A DNA stretch of 64,000 bases from Dreissena polymorpha (lineage: Eukaryota > Mollusca > Bivalvia > Myida > Dreissenidae): positions 50,517,257 to 50,581,256 of the forward strand of contig NC_068364.1 of NCBI RefSeq assembly GCF_020536995.1, read 5' to 3'. This document shows positions 24,061 through 36,314 of the stretch, piece by piece; the stretch's first letter is position 1; every line of letters begins with the position of its first letter. Position numbers and translations under genes: made by a program. The notes beneath the pieces are model-generated. The model was given only the letters and a program-made list of their open reading frames with translations. It was not told where the DNA came from and did no database searches.

Positions 24061-26771
24061 CATTTATTTTTATTTTTTAGGTGTTAAATATAATTATGAA
24101 CAGAACACAAGTCTTAATTACGTTTCACAGGAAAAGTTATACAATTAACAAAGATTTTGACAACAGGTGGGATAACCTTAATTATATATTTCTCATTTTT
24201 ATGAAACATAGGTAATTAGTAAGGACAAAAATATCTTATTTTAGGGAGAGGGGATAGATCCTATTAGTTCAATCAGCTACTGAAATAATACGAACACTTA
24301 TAGAAGGATGTAATGATAAAGTTATCGAGTAAGAAGGTTTTATTAAAGAATTATATAAAACAGCTACACGTAGCAAATTAGAAAATGTTCGGTTTAAATT
24401 TTACACAGTTTTGTAGTGAAAAGAAAAATATACATCAAAACTAATATTTAAAACAACGACAAAAAAAAGAAATAATATTTATTGTGGTTAATAAAGTTTT
24501 ATTAAACTACAGTCAAAACTCCATCCGTATCTAAATGGAAATTATTCAACATTATTACAATATGCTACATTCATTAAAAGGGACTTGTTCACAGATTGGT
24601 TAAATGACAATTTTCAAAATAATTGTCAGTTATTCAAATAATATTAGCGACATAACGCTCTTGACTAAGAGAAATGTAAAATAGCGGTTCATTAACAGAT
24701 TATTATTAATCGAAATCTTTAAAATGGTTCGTTATTTGGTTCTTTCTTTGGTTCGTTCTTTAGTTCGTTCGTTCGTTCGTGCTTTGTGAGTATATATAAA
24801 CCATGTTATTATAAAAACATCATCATCATCATCACCGTCATCTTCATCATCATCATCAACAACAACATTTTTATTTTTATTTATTTTATTTCTATTTTGA
24901 TAACTATGTGTACATTATATTAGATGCACATTATGTTAATGTTATGTTATGTTAATTCTACCACGTTTCAATCAAATAAATGTTGAATGAAGTTTTGAAA
25001 ATAGATTGATGATATCGTCAAGTAACAGCAGGAAGGGTGCATTTGGGTACTTTATAACATATCACACCAACAGGGTAATTGATGTCGGTGTGTCATGCTA
25101 CAATTTCCTGTTAATTAGATCTTAAATGTGATAAACTCGCTTTTAATAATGGTGATATCTGTTATTTCTATAGTTACACGATATAAGACTGAAAAAACAA
25201 ATGCCACACCTTATTGGTTTGACCCTTTCTTTGTTAAAATTGTTATTAAAAGTATAATAATTAATTCAAGTCTAATTTAATATGAATTAACATAAATTGT
25301 TAAAATAGTTGTTAATATACCCGAGCACTTAAGTCTGTTACATTTGTGTATTCATTTTTTTTATGAAACTACGATAATGGTAGCCATTATTAGCTTTTTA
25401 AAGATACTCGGCGTATATTCCGATTGTGAAAATAAAGGTTGAAATGAAACGTTTCTACACAAATCATAGATTTGTATCGGTTTCAAGTCGCTAATCAACC
25501 ACATTAAATGTTTTATGTAATGTTTTGCTTATTTACGTTTGACATTTTGAATTCATGCTGTCGTGATGCAATTTATAAATCAATAAAAAGCACATTTCAC
25601 ATTTCCCCTGCTCTTTTATACACTTATTACGGTATTTGCAGAAAAAAAAATCCCGTAGGAAATATCAAGTATAAACGCATATTCAAACTGCACACGTATG
25701 GGCGTACATATAATTTATACTACATTACGTCTTATTATATGCGTCCTCGCATGTCATAATATATATGTAACATAAGTATGTTCTTAACGATTGAACAAAA
25801 TGGTATTAAAGTTTTTCATAATACGCATTTGTCTGTCCACACAATTTAATCACACATTTATGATTCATTGCGTTTTCTAAATGAAAAATATAACCAAAAT
25901 ACTTTACGACAGAAAATTTTAGTCAGACTTAGTTATTAGGGAACAAGCCGATGTCTGATATATATGAGACAACTTAACACTCAAAATGAAAAGATAGGGA
26001 TCACCATTGCTAATACACAGTGTAGACTTCCGCAGTTTTATTGTGGTAACATTTTTGTTTAGAAAGCATAGGCAAAAACATATATAATTCAATTTTGATT
26101 TTCGTTTTCAGAATCTGAAAATAGCGCCGTTGACTTTATACTTTTAGAATATAAATGACATTAAAGTCGAAGAGAGCAATGTCTCGAGTTAACTGAGGAC
26201 GACAAATACAATTAAGTAAATAATAAATCAATTATTTCGCATCACATGGAAGCAGTTAATATGTTACTTAAAGGTCAACAGATGAGTTCAGACTAAAAAC
26301 ATTATCTTATAAAGGAATATGATATACTTGCGTCTCTTTCCCTTTATATGTTTCGCTAGCGAATTTATATTTCACATGTTCTATGTTCTGTACTAGAAAC
26401 CAAATTTACAAATAAATTATTAATATATGTCATAACGTGTCCTGAAAGATGTTCTCGTCGTTGAGAGTTTTAACTTGTATTTTACTGAGAAAAGCACCCA
26501 TGGTACTTTACCTATGATATTTCCCTGAAGGCTTTTACATAAGAATAAGTTTTGTATGAACACACATGCATATTGCCATACATTATGGCAAATAATTGTA
26601 TCAATTTAATATTTATTAAGCATCTTATGAATGACCAGGATTGTTTTAGCGCGTTTTACTTAATATGTATGTTTAGTAATTGATGTTATTCAATTTCTTT
26701 ACACACGTATATTTGAAAAGAAACTAAATATGTTTAATCAATTGAAAAAGAGGTTAAAAGTTCAACACAAA
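24061..26771. other. Gene-poor stretch with minor simple repeats
   Basis: No coding domain was recognised. There are short simple repeats: a TTCG-type run near 24,750 and (CAT)n/(CAA)n at about 24,819-24,868. An 83-codon frame at 25,508-25,759 has no recognisable motif and I do not call it. Confidence 0.4.
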
Positions 26772-27238
26772 ATAAATTAATTAATTAATTAATTGGATAG
26801 ATGGATTGATGGATTTATGGATGGGTGGATGAATGAATGAATTAATTAATTATTGAATCAATGAATAAATGAATGAATAAATGAGTGAATGCATGAATGA
26901 ATACATGAATGAATGAATGAACGAACGAACGAACAAACAAACGAAGAAACGAACTTACGAACTAACGAACGAACAAACAAACAAACAAAACAACCTAAAA
27001 ATTAAAAATAAACCTTCTAAAAAACACAGGAACAAACAAACAAACCAAAGAAGAAACCAATACGCGAACGAACGAACCAACAAACCAATCAACAAACGCA
27101 CGAATGCATAAACGTAGGAAGGCACAAACGGACGGATTGACGGATGAATTAATGTATGAATAGCTAAATAAATAAGTAGATAAACAATCAAATAAAAAAT
27201 AGATAAATTAAATAAATAAATAAAAAATAATTAAATGA
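26772..27238. repeat. Compound tetranucleotide repeat region
   Basis: About 470 bp of shifting 4-bp motifs: TTAA/AATT, then GGAT-type, GAAT, GAAC and ACAA, then AAAT. Many units are imperfect. The Asn/Lys-rich and Arg/Phe-rich frames crossing it are by-products. Confidence 0.9.
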
Positions 27239-27930
27239 GTCAGTCTGGTTTGTTACTATTTGTGGTATTTCATACTTAAATATAATTTATCTAGAAACAA
27301 ATCGCTAGTTTTTTGAAAATTATGAATCTATTGTGCCTTTAACAGGTATGACAAATAAAGCATGCGGTAACAAGATTCGCTTCAGAATGTGTTATAGTAT
27401 GTATTATATTAAATCTTAAAATGTTCCAAATTTATTGAATAAAATAAATAATTATAACCAATATTTCAATTCTGTATTGAGTTCAAGACCTACAACTTGT
27501 TTTTCTTTCATTATGTTTAATAAATAATCGAGAAGATCGTGATACCGTAGCTTAATCCGTTTTGCTCTTTTATCAAACCGTTTGTTTATAGATATTTGAG
27601 CCAGGTTATCTATTTAAGAGGCTCACCCAAAACAAATCGGTATGATTGAAATACCATTGCCTGTCCTATCAGCGTAACGCCGTTAACCTATGACCTATTG
27701 AACCGTTTAACCCGAGTCGTTTCGGATGACAATAAAGTTCATTTCGTGGAACGTTATTTTGAGCGTATCTGCCTGTTTGCATTCTCAGCGTGAGTGCAGT
27801 GACTCTTAATATTATAAACAAATAAGCACAGTCGTGTAGTAAGTACAATCTAAATATCCTTCGTAGTTCAAAGAGGTTTTATACATATCTTATACTGGAT
27901 TATTATTCATATAAACATACCATTCTTGTT

Positions 27931-28051
27931 TTAAGTTTTCAACAAATCTACATTTAAACTAGCTAATAAAACCATTAACTTGCACAACGTTTGACTTTTC
28001 GATACATAACCAAATCCAATTTTATTAAGGATTTGCTTGACATTTGAAACC

Positions 28052-28115
<64 letters not shown>

Positions 28116-28880
28116 TAGTCACAATAAAAAGTAACATTACAGGTATTTATCTTAACCTGTAACAATCGTTTGAAAACTTTTAATGAACGCGCTCAGTAGC
28201 ATCTGACTTTGTGAAAACCCATACTTCGGAAGCATAATTTAATATAGAACATACAAAAGAGTCCAACAATTGACACAACATTTTTGGTTTTATGTCAAAA
28301 TCATTTCATTTAAACAATTATGTACTCATTGCCTTAATTGCTTTACCGACCACATGTTCCTGGTTTAATTAAAACTTTGCCGAATAATTCAACACCTTTC
28401 TTAAATAGGTAAAGTTATAAACGACATTACCATTGAATGCCCAATTTTTATTTTATTTTAATCCATCCCTCTTCTAAAATGCTTTTTTTTCGTCGTGTTA
28501 ACATTAAGTCACCAAAGAATTGCGATATAAATATAAGTTATCTAAATATGCTTGAATTTCAGCTGGTGACTTGCCTAAAATAGCCATGTCATCAGCAAAT
28601 AATAATAAAATCAACACAATATCATCTATATTCATAACAGAGTTAATTTTATCTGGTAGCTTAAGTTCAAGGTCTTCAACAAATACAGAAAACAAAATCG
28701 GCAACATTTCCTGCCCTTGCCTATGTCCAACCGCATAACACGTGACTTAATATTTGCATACATATCCTATACTATTCTAAGCAATTTGCCTTGAAAGCCA
28801 GATTTAAAATTTTTCATCCATAATGCATTGCGGTATATACTATTAAAAATGTACAATGTCGACGTATGTTACATATACGT
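27931..28880 (-). mobile_element. LINE, copy 3 of a local family
   Basis: Minus-strand fragments match the same family as 18,592 and 22,214. They include 'MLPILFSVFVEDLELKL', then the catalytic block 'LLFADDMAILGKSPAEI' (28,707-28,504), a 'ASEVWVFTKS'-like stretch near 28,210, and 'NVKQILNKIGFGYVSKSQ' near 28,000. FADD keeps both aspartates. An (AT)n run of about 60 bp (28,054-28,113) sits inside it. It is broken by multiple shifts and lacks both ends. Confidence 0.65.
28054..28113. repeat. (AT)n microsatellite inside a LINE remnant
   Basis: About 30 AT dinucleotides. Confidence 0.95.
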
Positions 28881-29204
28881 TTATTTTTATTCAAATAATT
28901 TTACACAATAGACACTGATACAAAAATAGCATCAACAGTTTTTTCTAAATTCGAATTGCGCATCCGAAATAATAGTGTTTTCGTTGCAAAAAGTTCCAAT
29001 GCTCTTGATAAAAATGGTAGTAGAAAAGCATATAACTTAAGTGGTCCCTCTTTAGTTTTTAACATCATTAACAGCACCGTTTTTGCAAAGGAATTATGAC
29101 CACTTATGTCCATTAATCGACAAAAATGCCCGATATAAAAATACCGTTAATTAAGTCTAAAAAAGATAAATTACCGATGCATTCAATTAAAGTCTCTATA
29201 ACGC

Positions 29205-29625
29205 TTAAAATGAACGAAATTTTCGTTAAGTATTTCGTAAAATTAAGTTAACAACTAAACAATCAGTGTCCCTCATAGCAATAGCCACAATTTCAACTCT
29301 AGATTTGGTATGATTACATAGATGTTTGTAGATATAAAATGCTCGTTTTTATTTATTTGTGACACAATTAATTCCATGTTAATTTCCCGCGAATATATCT
29401 ATTCATTCGACATACGAACACTAAAATGGTACCATGTTAGTGTTCATGTCTCGTATGAATAGATATGCAAAACAATAATAAAAATGAGCATTTTGTATCT
29501 TCAAACATCTATTTTACCAGACCACATCTGGCGTTGAAATTTCGGCAAAGGTCATAAGGAACAATGATTTTCAATTGTTTAACCTATTTTACGAAATAGT
29601 GAACGAAATGTTGATTGATTTTGAG
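29205..29625. mobile_element. Foldback element with ~200-bp arms
   Basis: The sequence is a long imperfect palindrome centred near 29,437. Inner arms pair 'atatctattcattcgacata' with 'gtctcgtatgaatagatat'. Middle arms pair 'agatgtttgtagatataaaa' with 'ttttgtatcttcaaacatct'. Outer arms pair 'tatttcgtaaaattaagtta' with 'taacctattttacgaaata'. There is no ORF. It is best read as a non-autonomous foldback transposon. Confidence 0.65.
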
Positions 29626-29817
29626 TAGTAATGTTGCTTTAATTATTCGTTCAAATGTAATTACTACTAAGCGATTTATGACGTTTAATGTTTTATTGCA
29701 TTGTTAACTTCTTCAGATAAATGTATGTCGAGTTCAGGAAATGCAGAATTTTCTGGCTTAAAATCATGATTTACGTATAAATCTTCTTAATCAGAATTAC
29801 GAAAATCCGGCACACTG

Positions 29818-31600
29818 TTACTTATAACCTCACGTTTCTGATTTGAATTTTAATTGTTATCTAGTTTTTATGTACGTTTATGTTCCATCAATACGTGAAT
29901 GCCAATGGCGGAACAGAAAACTATTGAACTTTTTATATTACAATATCTCAGTATTTCCGACTTAACGAGGTTTATACATTTCGTTATTATAACATTAAAA
30001 AACAGAACATAAATTTACATTTACTCACACATGAATACTTTCTTGCCTCGAAGGTTTAATTCATGTTGTAATTGCCTTTTGAAGTAAATGAATTTAAATT
30101 CGCTTTCTGCCATTGTAGATTGAGGATAACAAGAACATGCATTTTCTCATCGTGAATTGTTTTATAATACTTTACAGCTAAAAAAATTTTAACTTATAAT
30201 TATTTCGTCATATACAACATCGATTCACATACTGTCAGATAATTCAATTTTGTTGAGCAGGTTCATATGTTACTACATTATATATTTCAATCCGCATTCT
30301 TTCAACACATGGTTTCAACCTCGGCATACAAATGGAGATCAGTTGTAGAACTTCCATCTTGCATTGTCGGAACCAGAACACGTACAAGCACGAATCAGCC
30401 GAGGCATTGCTCAAATGAAAGAGGTTGACAACGACTTTGGCTTGAATATGATTGTTTGTAATAGATCTGATCACAAAAACAATGGCAACCAACATTATTG
30501 ATAGTGTAATTGATAGTATGTAAGAACAAACTAACGCAGTTGATCGCCCAGATCTACCTAACATTTCTTGAACTCGGCCTGGTCCGCCGTTTATTTTTCT
30601 CATGGTTTTAATTCTGAATATTATTAATATGTAAGCTGCGTATGAAACACCAATCACAATAAACCAAATGGCGCCGGCTTGGTACATCAAGTGTGTAATA
30701 CAAGAATCCGACCATTTGTAGGAAAAGGGATCACAGAAATAACTATTGATTGAAAAAATATACGAAGCGAACATGATCCAAATGAAGAGAGATACATTTC
30801 TTGCCCTTCTGTATGTAATATAGCGGCTGTAGATCCTATTGTCGGCAAACAGAATAAGGCGGTCTAAACTCATAAGGACCAATGTTATCAATTTAACCGG
30901 AATTAATATTCCATTTGCCGCCTGAAATAAGCTTCTGTATGTAGCATTGTATAAACTTTGTTCAATCATGAAACACAGCGATGTCAGCACGTGACAAAAT
31001 ATAAGAAAGCGCGAATGAAACTTCCACAATCTCGGCGTGCGCTTCGCTCGGTGAACGGCGTAGAACGCTAACGTGTTAATAAAGAGCGACACTGCGTTTG
31101 CTATTGCAAACGGAAGATCACTTGGAAACCTGATGCCCGAAGAACTGACGTTCGTAAAAGTCAATAAAGTTTCAGCTGTATTCACTGTTTCATTATGTTC
31201 AGGCATTGTTGTAACGTGTGTATGCTAGCATCTTTCGAAACACATTATAAACAGATCTCTGACGTTAGGCAAAATAGTAGTTCAGAAGATAATCATCCAT
31301 TTCAAGCATTTTGGAAACTGTAATTTTTGTTCCAAAAATAATAACACTGTGTTAATTGTCAATATCAGTCATCCATATTATTCCATACAATATCTGGTTT
31401 TAAGAGGTGCACTAAACCACACATCTACTGATTTTCATCTTTTAAACAGCACACATGTTGTAGAAAAACCTCCATTTAATATATAAAGCTAGATCCACAG
31501 AAATAAAAAGGGTTGTTAAGCAACGTATTGCGAAATCAATTTGTGCATCGTCTTGCGGTCAATTGTTTAGTCGCGCTGTTCAGATTTGTTTAGACTTTAA
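29818..31600. repeat. GPCR-bearing duplication, copy 2
   Basis: This is the counterpart of 20,416-22,215 in direct orientation. It carries the intact receptor gene. Flank homology fades near 'cctcacgtttctga' on the left and near 'gcgctgttcagatttg' on the right. Confidence 0.75.
30244..31206 (-). CDS. Rhodopsin-like (class A-type) GPCR, single exon
   Basis: An intact 320-residue frame with seven hydrophobic segments, roughly residues 27-49, 63-85, 95-116, 133-153, 175-198, 221-247 and 255-276. The N-terminus is short and outside, with N-glycosylation sequons at NET and NVS. Helix 3 ends in 'MSLDRL', a DRY-like motif with Leu in the third place. Helix 7 has 'NASADSCLYVFWF' where NPxxY is expected. 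The second extracellular loop has Cys in 'YFCDPF' and 'DSCI'; the usual Cys at the start of helix 3 is not evident. No introns. It would act at the plasma membrane; ligand unknown. A broken paralogue lies 9.4 kb away. I infer a lineage-specific orphan receptor. Confidence 0.75.
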   Translation of the reverse strand: MPEHNETVNTAETLLTFTNVSSSGIRFPSDLPFAIANAVSLFINTLAFYAVHRAKRTPRLWKFHSRFLIFCHVLTSLCFMIEQSLYNATYRSLFQAANGILIPVKLITLVLMSLDRLILFADNRIYSRYITYRRARNVSLFIWIMFASYIFSINSYFCDPFSYKWSDSCITHLMYQAGAIWFIVIGVSYAAYILIIFRIKTMRKINGGPGRVQEMLGRSGRSTALVCSYILSITLSIMLVAIVFVIRSITNNHIQAKVVVNLFHLSNASADSCLYVFWFRQCKMEVLQLISICMPRLKPCVERMRIEIYNVVTYEPAQQN

Positions 31601-31994
31601 ATATACTTGTAAACAACAAGTCTTTATTATGTTTCACAGGTTACGTTGTACAATGAACATGGAGAATAATAGGTTGGTGACGTGGATGCAGATTGGTTAT
31701 CTGGCAAGGCGGAGGAATTTATCGGGTGGGTCTTATTCTATTTATCATGTCACATTTACAATATTCGTACATAAAGCTTAAGTGTTTACAATGTTTACAG
31801 TGTTTAAAGTGGTTGCAGCGACCATAGTGCTTAAACGCTTGATAAACAGTAGCTTATATACATAGTTCTATTTAACACAATATTTTGTTTTTTTTTAATG
31901 TTTTATTTACAATCTCTCGGTCAACAAAAATCAAATACACCCATAACAAAACAATATATACATGTTTAAACAAACAGTACTTTACATGTCTTTG
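31601..31994. other. Intergenic stretch with one half of a ~66-bp direct repeat
   Basis: 'gagaataataggttggtgac' and the sequence following it ('ctggcaaggcgga') occur at about 31,661-31,727 and again at 32,718-32,784, bracketing about 1 kb. A 72-codon frame at 31,563-31,781 spans the first copy but shows no domain. Confidence 0.5.
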
Positions 31995-32475
31995 GTATTT
32001 TATTAAAGAGGCCTTCCAACAGATTGGTTAATTGAAAAAAAAAAAAAAAGTTGTTTCAGATTCGCAAATTTTCGTTTCGTTTTTGTTATGATATGTTTGA
32101 GGAAACAGTTATACTGACCATTTACCATGCTCTTAAATATCTATTATATGCATCTTTTGACGATTTAAAAACCTGAAAATTATAACGCGTCGTGCGCCGC
32201 GAAACGCTTGAAAAATTTGGAATTTTTTTTGTGTAGTTATATTTTGGGAAACTTCGAGGATTGCTTATGTAGGTAAAATACATCCCCTCTAAGCACGAGT
32301 ATGGATGGTCGAGTGGTCTGTGGTTCGAGCCATGTTGAGGGTTACTTGTTTTCCTTTTTTAAATTGTATTCTTGTTTTTTTACTGGATATTTTTAGGTCA
32401 AATGTTTAAATTTATCAATATAAAGCATTTAATGACATGCTTCAATACATGCCAACATCTGTTGGACGGCCCCTT
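31995..32475. mobile_element. TIR-bounded element carrying a tRNA-like segment, copy 1
   Basis: It starts around 'aagaggccttccaacagatt' and ends with the inverted match 'catctgttggacggcccctt'. Inside, 'gatggtcgagtggtct' and 'tggttcgagccatgttgagg' resemble tRNA boxes A and B (Ser/Leu-like), but this copy has lost the part between them. The whole element aligns with 50,985-51,495, including 'tatatgcatcttttgacgat'. Confidence 0.65.
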
Positions 32476-32584
32476 CCCAGCAAACAAAAGACGTCTTTTT
32501 ACGTCTTTTTTTTGGTTGTGAAGACGTTGTTCTGCCCAGAACAACGTCTTAAGAACCATAAAAAGAAGTCTTTTGTTTGCTGGG
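32476..32584. mobile_element. 109-bp foldback MITE
   Basis: Inverted ends 'cccagcaaacaaaagac' and 'gtcttttgtttgctggg' enclose arms pairing 'aagacgttgttctg' with 'cagaacaacgtctt'. It lies immediately against the right end of the preceding element. Confidence 0.75.
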
Positions 32585-33139
32585 TGTAATAGAAAAAAGT
32601 AGTCCGTCAGCGGAGAGCGACTGACGGATATTCGAGGTCACGTGGTCAACTAGCCTAATTACTTTTGGGTGATTAGGTTACCTGGTAATCAGGCTGATTT
32701 AAAGGCATATGACAGGATAGAGAATAATAGGTTGGTGACGTGGATGGAGAATGGTTATCTGGCAAGGCGGAAGAATTTTTCGGGTGAGCCGAATGTAAAT
32801 GCAAATGCTTTCAACTGAGCCGAACATAATGAGTCAATACCATTTAACTTTTTTACACTGCTAACTTTATACCCACTCTTGAAATCAGTCAAATGTCGGC
32901 TGCTTCAAGCAGGAAGTACATGTGTTAACTTCTCACTGAGCATAATTTTGACTAAAATCCAGGTCACTAAGTTTCGAATTACTGACAACAAGTGAAATTA
33001 CTAGAATGCCGACCATTTATACTTACATTTCAGCTTCTGGAGTAAAAAAACTATGTTGTTTAGGCCATACACCTTAACTTAAGGAAATAGACCGGGGGCC
33101 AATTCGCAAATAAGGCTAAAAAACTGCAGATTGCCTCCT
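32585..33139. other. Spacer before minisatellite array 2
   Basis: It contains the second half of the ~66-bp direct repeat (32,718-32,784). Nothing else was recognised. Confidence 0.4.
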
Positions 33140-35650
33140 TACTATTCTGCGATCAGGACGGGTACTTCATTTAGCGTTGCTTATTACTATGCTGCGATAA
33201 GTATGGGTACTTTGTTTAGCGCTGCTAATAACTACGATGCAATCAGGATGGGTACTTCGTTTTGCGTTGCTAATTACTATGTTGCGATCAGTATGGGTAC
33301 TCTATTTAGCGTTGCTAATTACTATGTTGCGATGAAGATGGGTACTCCATTTAGCGTTGCTAATTACTATGTTGCGATCAGGATGGGTACTCCATTTAGC
33401 GTTGCTAATTACTATGTTGCGATCAGGATGGGTACTCCATTTAGCGTTGCTAATTACTATGTTGCGATGAAGATGGGTACTCCATTTAGCGTTGCTCATT
33501 ACTTCGTGCGATCAGGATGGGTACTTCGTTTTGCGTTGCTAATTTCTATGTTGCGACCAGGATGGGTACTTCGTTTTGCGTTGCTAATTACTATGTTGCG
33601 ATGAGGATTGCATCTTTATTTAGAGTTGCTAATTATTATGTTGCGATCAGGATGGGTACTTCGTTTTGCGTTGCTTATTACTATGTTGCGATAGGGATGG
33701 GTACTCCATTTAGCGTTGCTAATTACTATGTTGCGATCAGGATGGGTACTCCATTTAGCGTTGCTAATTACTATGTTGCGATGAAGATGGGTACTCCATT
33801 TAGCGTTGCTCATTACTTCGTGCGATCAGGATGGGTACTTCGTTTTGCGTTGCTAATTTCTATGTTGCGACCAGGATGGGTACTTCGTTTTGCGTTGCTA
33901 ATTACTATGTTGCGATGAGGATTGCATCTTTATTCAGGGTTGCTAATTATTATGTTGCGATCAGGATGGGTACTTCGTTTTGCGTTGCTTATTACTATGT
34001 TGCGATAGGGATGGGTACTCCATTTAGCGTTGCTAATTACTATGTTGCGATCAGAATGGGTACTTCGTTTTGCGTTGCTTATTTCTATGTTGCTATCAGG
34101 ATGGGTACTTCGTTTTGCATTGCTTATTACTATGTTGCGACGAGGATTGGTACTTTATTTAGCGTTGCTAATTACTATGATGCGATCAGGATGAGAACTT
34201 CGTTTTGCGTTGCTAATTACTCTGTTGCGATCATAATGGGTACTTCGTTTTGCGTAGCTAATTACTATGTTGCGATCACGATGGGTACTTCGTTTTGCGT
34301 TGCTAATTATTATATTGCGATCAGGATGGGTACTTTGTTTTGCGTTGCTAATTACTATGTTGCGATCAGGAGGGGTTCTTCATTTCGCGTAGCTTATTAA
34401 TATGTTGCGATCAAGATGGGAACTTCGTTTTGCGTTGCCAATTACTATGTTGCGATAAGGATTTGTACTCCATTTTGCGTTGCTAATTACTATGTTTCGA
34501 TCAGGATGGATACTTCGTTTTGCGTTGCTAATTACTATGTTGCGATCAGGATTGGTACTTCGTTTTGCGTTGCTAATTACTATGTTGTAATGAAGATTGG
34601 TACTTTATTTAGCGTTGCTAATTACTATGCTGCGATCAGGATGGATACTTCGTTTTGCGTTGCTAATTACTATGTTGTGATGAAGATTGGTACTTTATTT
34701 AGCGTTGCTAGTTACTATGTTGCGATCAGGATGGATACTTCGTTTTGCGTTGCTAATTACTATGTTGCGATGAGGATTGGATCTTTATTTAGCGTTGCTA
34801 ATTACTATGTTGCGATCAGGATGGATACTTCGTTTTGCGTTGCTTATTAATATGTTGCGAGCGGGAAGGGTACTCCATTTAGCGTTGCTAATTACTATGT
34901 TGCGATCAGAATGGGTACTTCGTTTTGTGTTGCTTATTTCTATGTTGCGATCAGGATGGGTACTTTATTTAGCGTTGCTTATTACTATGTTGCGATGAGG
35001 ATTTGTACTTTATTTAGCGTTGCTAATTACTATGTTGCGATCAGGATGGGTACTTCGTATTGCGTTGCTTATTACTATGTTGCGATCATAATGGGTATTT
35101 CGTTTTGCTTAGCTAATTACTATGTTGCGATCACGATGGCTACTTCGTTTTGCGTTGCTAATTATTATATTGCGATCACGATGGGTACTTTGTTTTGCGT
35201 TGCTAATTACTATGTTGTGGTCAGGATGGGTAGTCCAATTAGCGGTGGTAATTACTATGTTGCGATCACGATGGGTACTTCGTTTTGCGTTGCTTATTAC
35301 TATGTTGCGATCAGGAGGGGTTCTTCATTTCGCGTAGCTTATTAATATGTTGCGATCAAGATGGGAACTTCGTTTTGCGTTGCCAATTACTATGTTGCGA
35401 TAAGGATTTGTACTTCATTTTGCGTTGCTAATTACTATGCTGCGATCAGGATGGATACTTCGTTTTGCGTTGCTAATTACTATGTTGTGATGAAGATTGG
35501 TACTTAATTTAGCGTTGCTAGTTACTATGTTGCGATCAGGATGGATACTTCGTTTTGCGTTGCTAATTACTATGTTGTGATGAAGATTGGAACTTTATTT
35601 AGCGTTGCTAATTACTATGTTGCGATCAGGATGGGTACTTCGTGTCGCAT
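33140..35650. repeat. 45-bp minisatellite, array 2 (~56 units)
   Basis: The unit is the same as in array 1, mostly 'gcgttgctaattactatgtt' followed by 'gcgatcaggatgggtacttc'. Higher-order structure is present. A 314-bp block (seven units minus one base) is repeated at 33,517 and 33,831 with the same variants. A 945-bp block (21 units) recurs, with the 'gcttattaatatg' variant at about 34,392 and 35,337. Frames of up to 189 codons of 15-residue repeats arise because the unit length is a multiple of 3. Confidence 0.95.
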
Positions 35651-36314
35651 TATGGTTAGATATTGTAGGTGGAATATGTGGGTTTACCTCATGTAAGAAA
35701 TATTGAAAATTTTATCAAAAGGGCCAGTAAACATGACAGTCACAAAATGCACATATGTTCAAATAAGCTTATCGATGAGGGAGAGATTAAAGAATAGTAT
35801 AGTTGACACAAGACCGGGTATGTTTGTATTGGTCAAGCAACGCATAGACTGACCAATGGGATTCTTAGTAATCTAGCCAATCAGCTTATTTAGAAGACTG
35901 ACCAATGGGATTCATAACTGAGTTTCACGGGGCAAAGGTTAGAGGGAAATAGTCAGTTAGCGTTTAGACCTTAAGGTGTACAGATTGCAAAAAGACACAA
36001 TAATGTAGCAATCACAACGTATTTGTATATCTGAAATATTAGTTAAGTCAGACATTAAATTGGACTAGAAACTGATAAATGGCGTTGTTGAATATTTTAT
36101 CCTACATTATGCAGAGAAACCAACGTAAATAGGGAGGGACGGACTTGTCCCATGCGCGACACGAGAAAATGGTAGTTAATGCAAAACTCGTCATCTTGGC
36201 AATACGCGCATGACGAGATATCGAATGATAGGCTACACACCAGTAATTTAAGAGTAATGAACAATGCTAGTAACTACGTGTCGTCCATGAACTATAAACG
36301 ATTACGTGACATTC
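35651..36314. other. Non-repeat spacer between arrays 2 and 3
   Basis: About 660 bp of unrelated sequence interrupts the minisatellite. It contains a short direct repeat, 'gactgaccaatgggattc', at about 35,848 and 35,897. No terminal repeats were recognised, so I cannot say whether it was inserted. Confidence 0.5.

Noticed and set aside
26917-27191. Lys/Asn-rich and Phe/Leu-rich frames
   Set aside because: They lie on a compound tetranucleotide repeat.
33131-35345. Several 130-190-codon frames in minisatellite array 2 as a gene family
   Set aside because: Same explanation as array 1. The frames start and stop with unit variants, and the reading frame changes at the 314-bp block.
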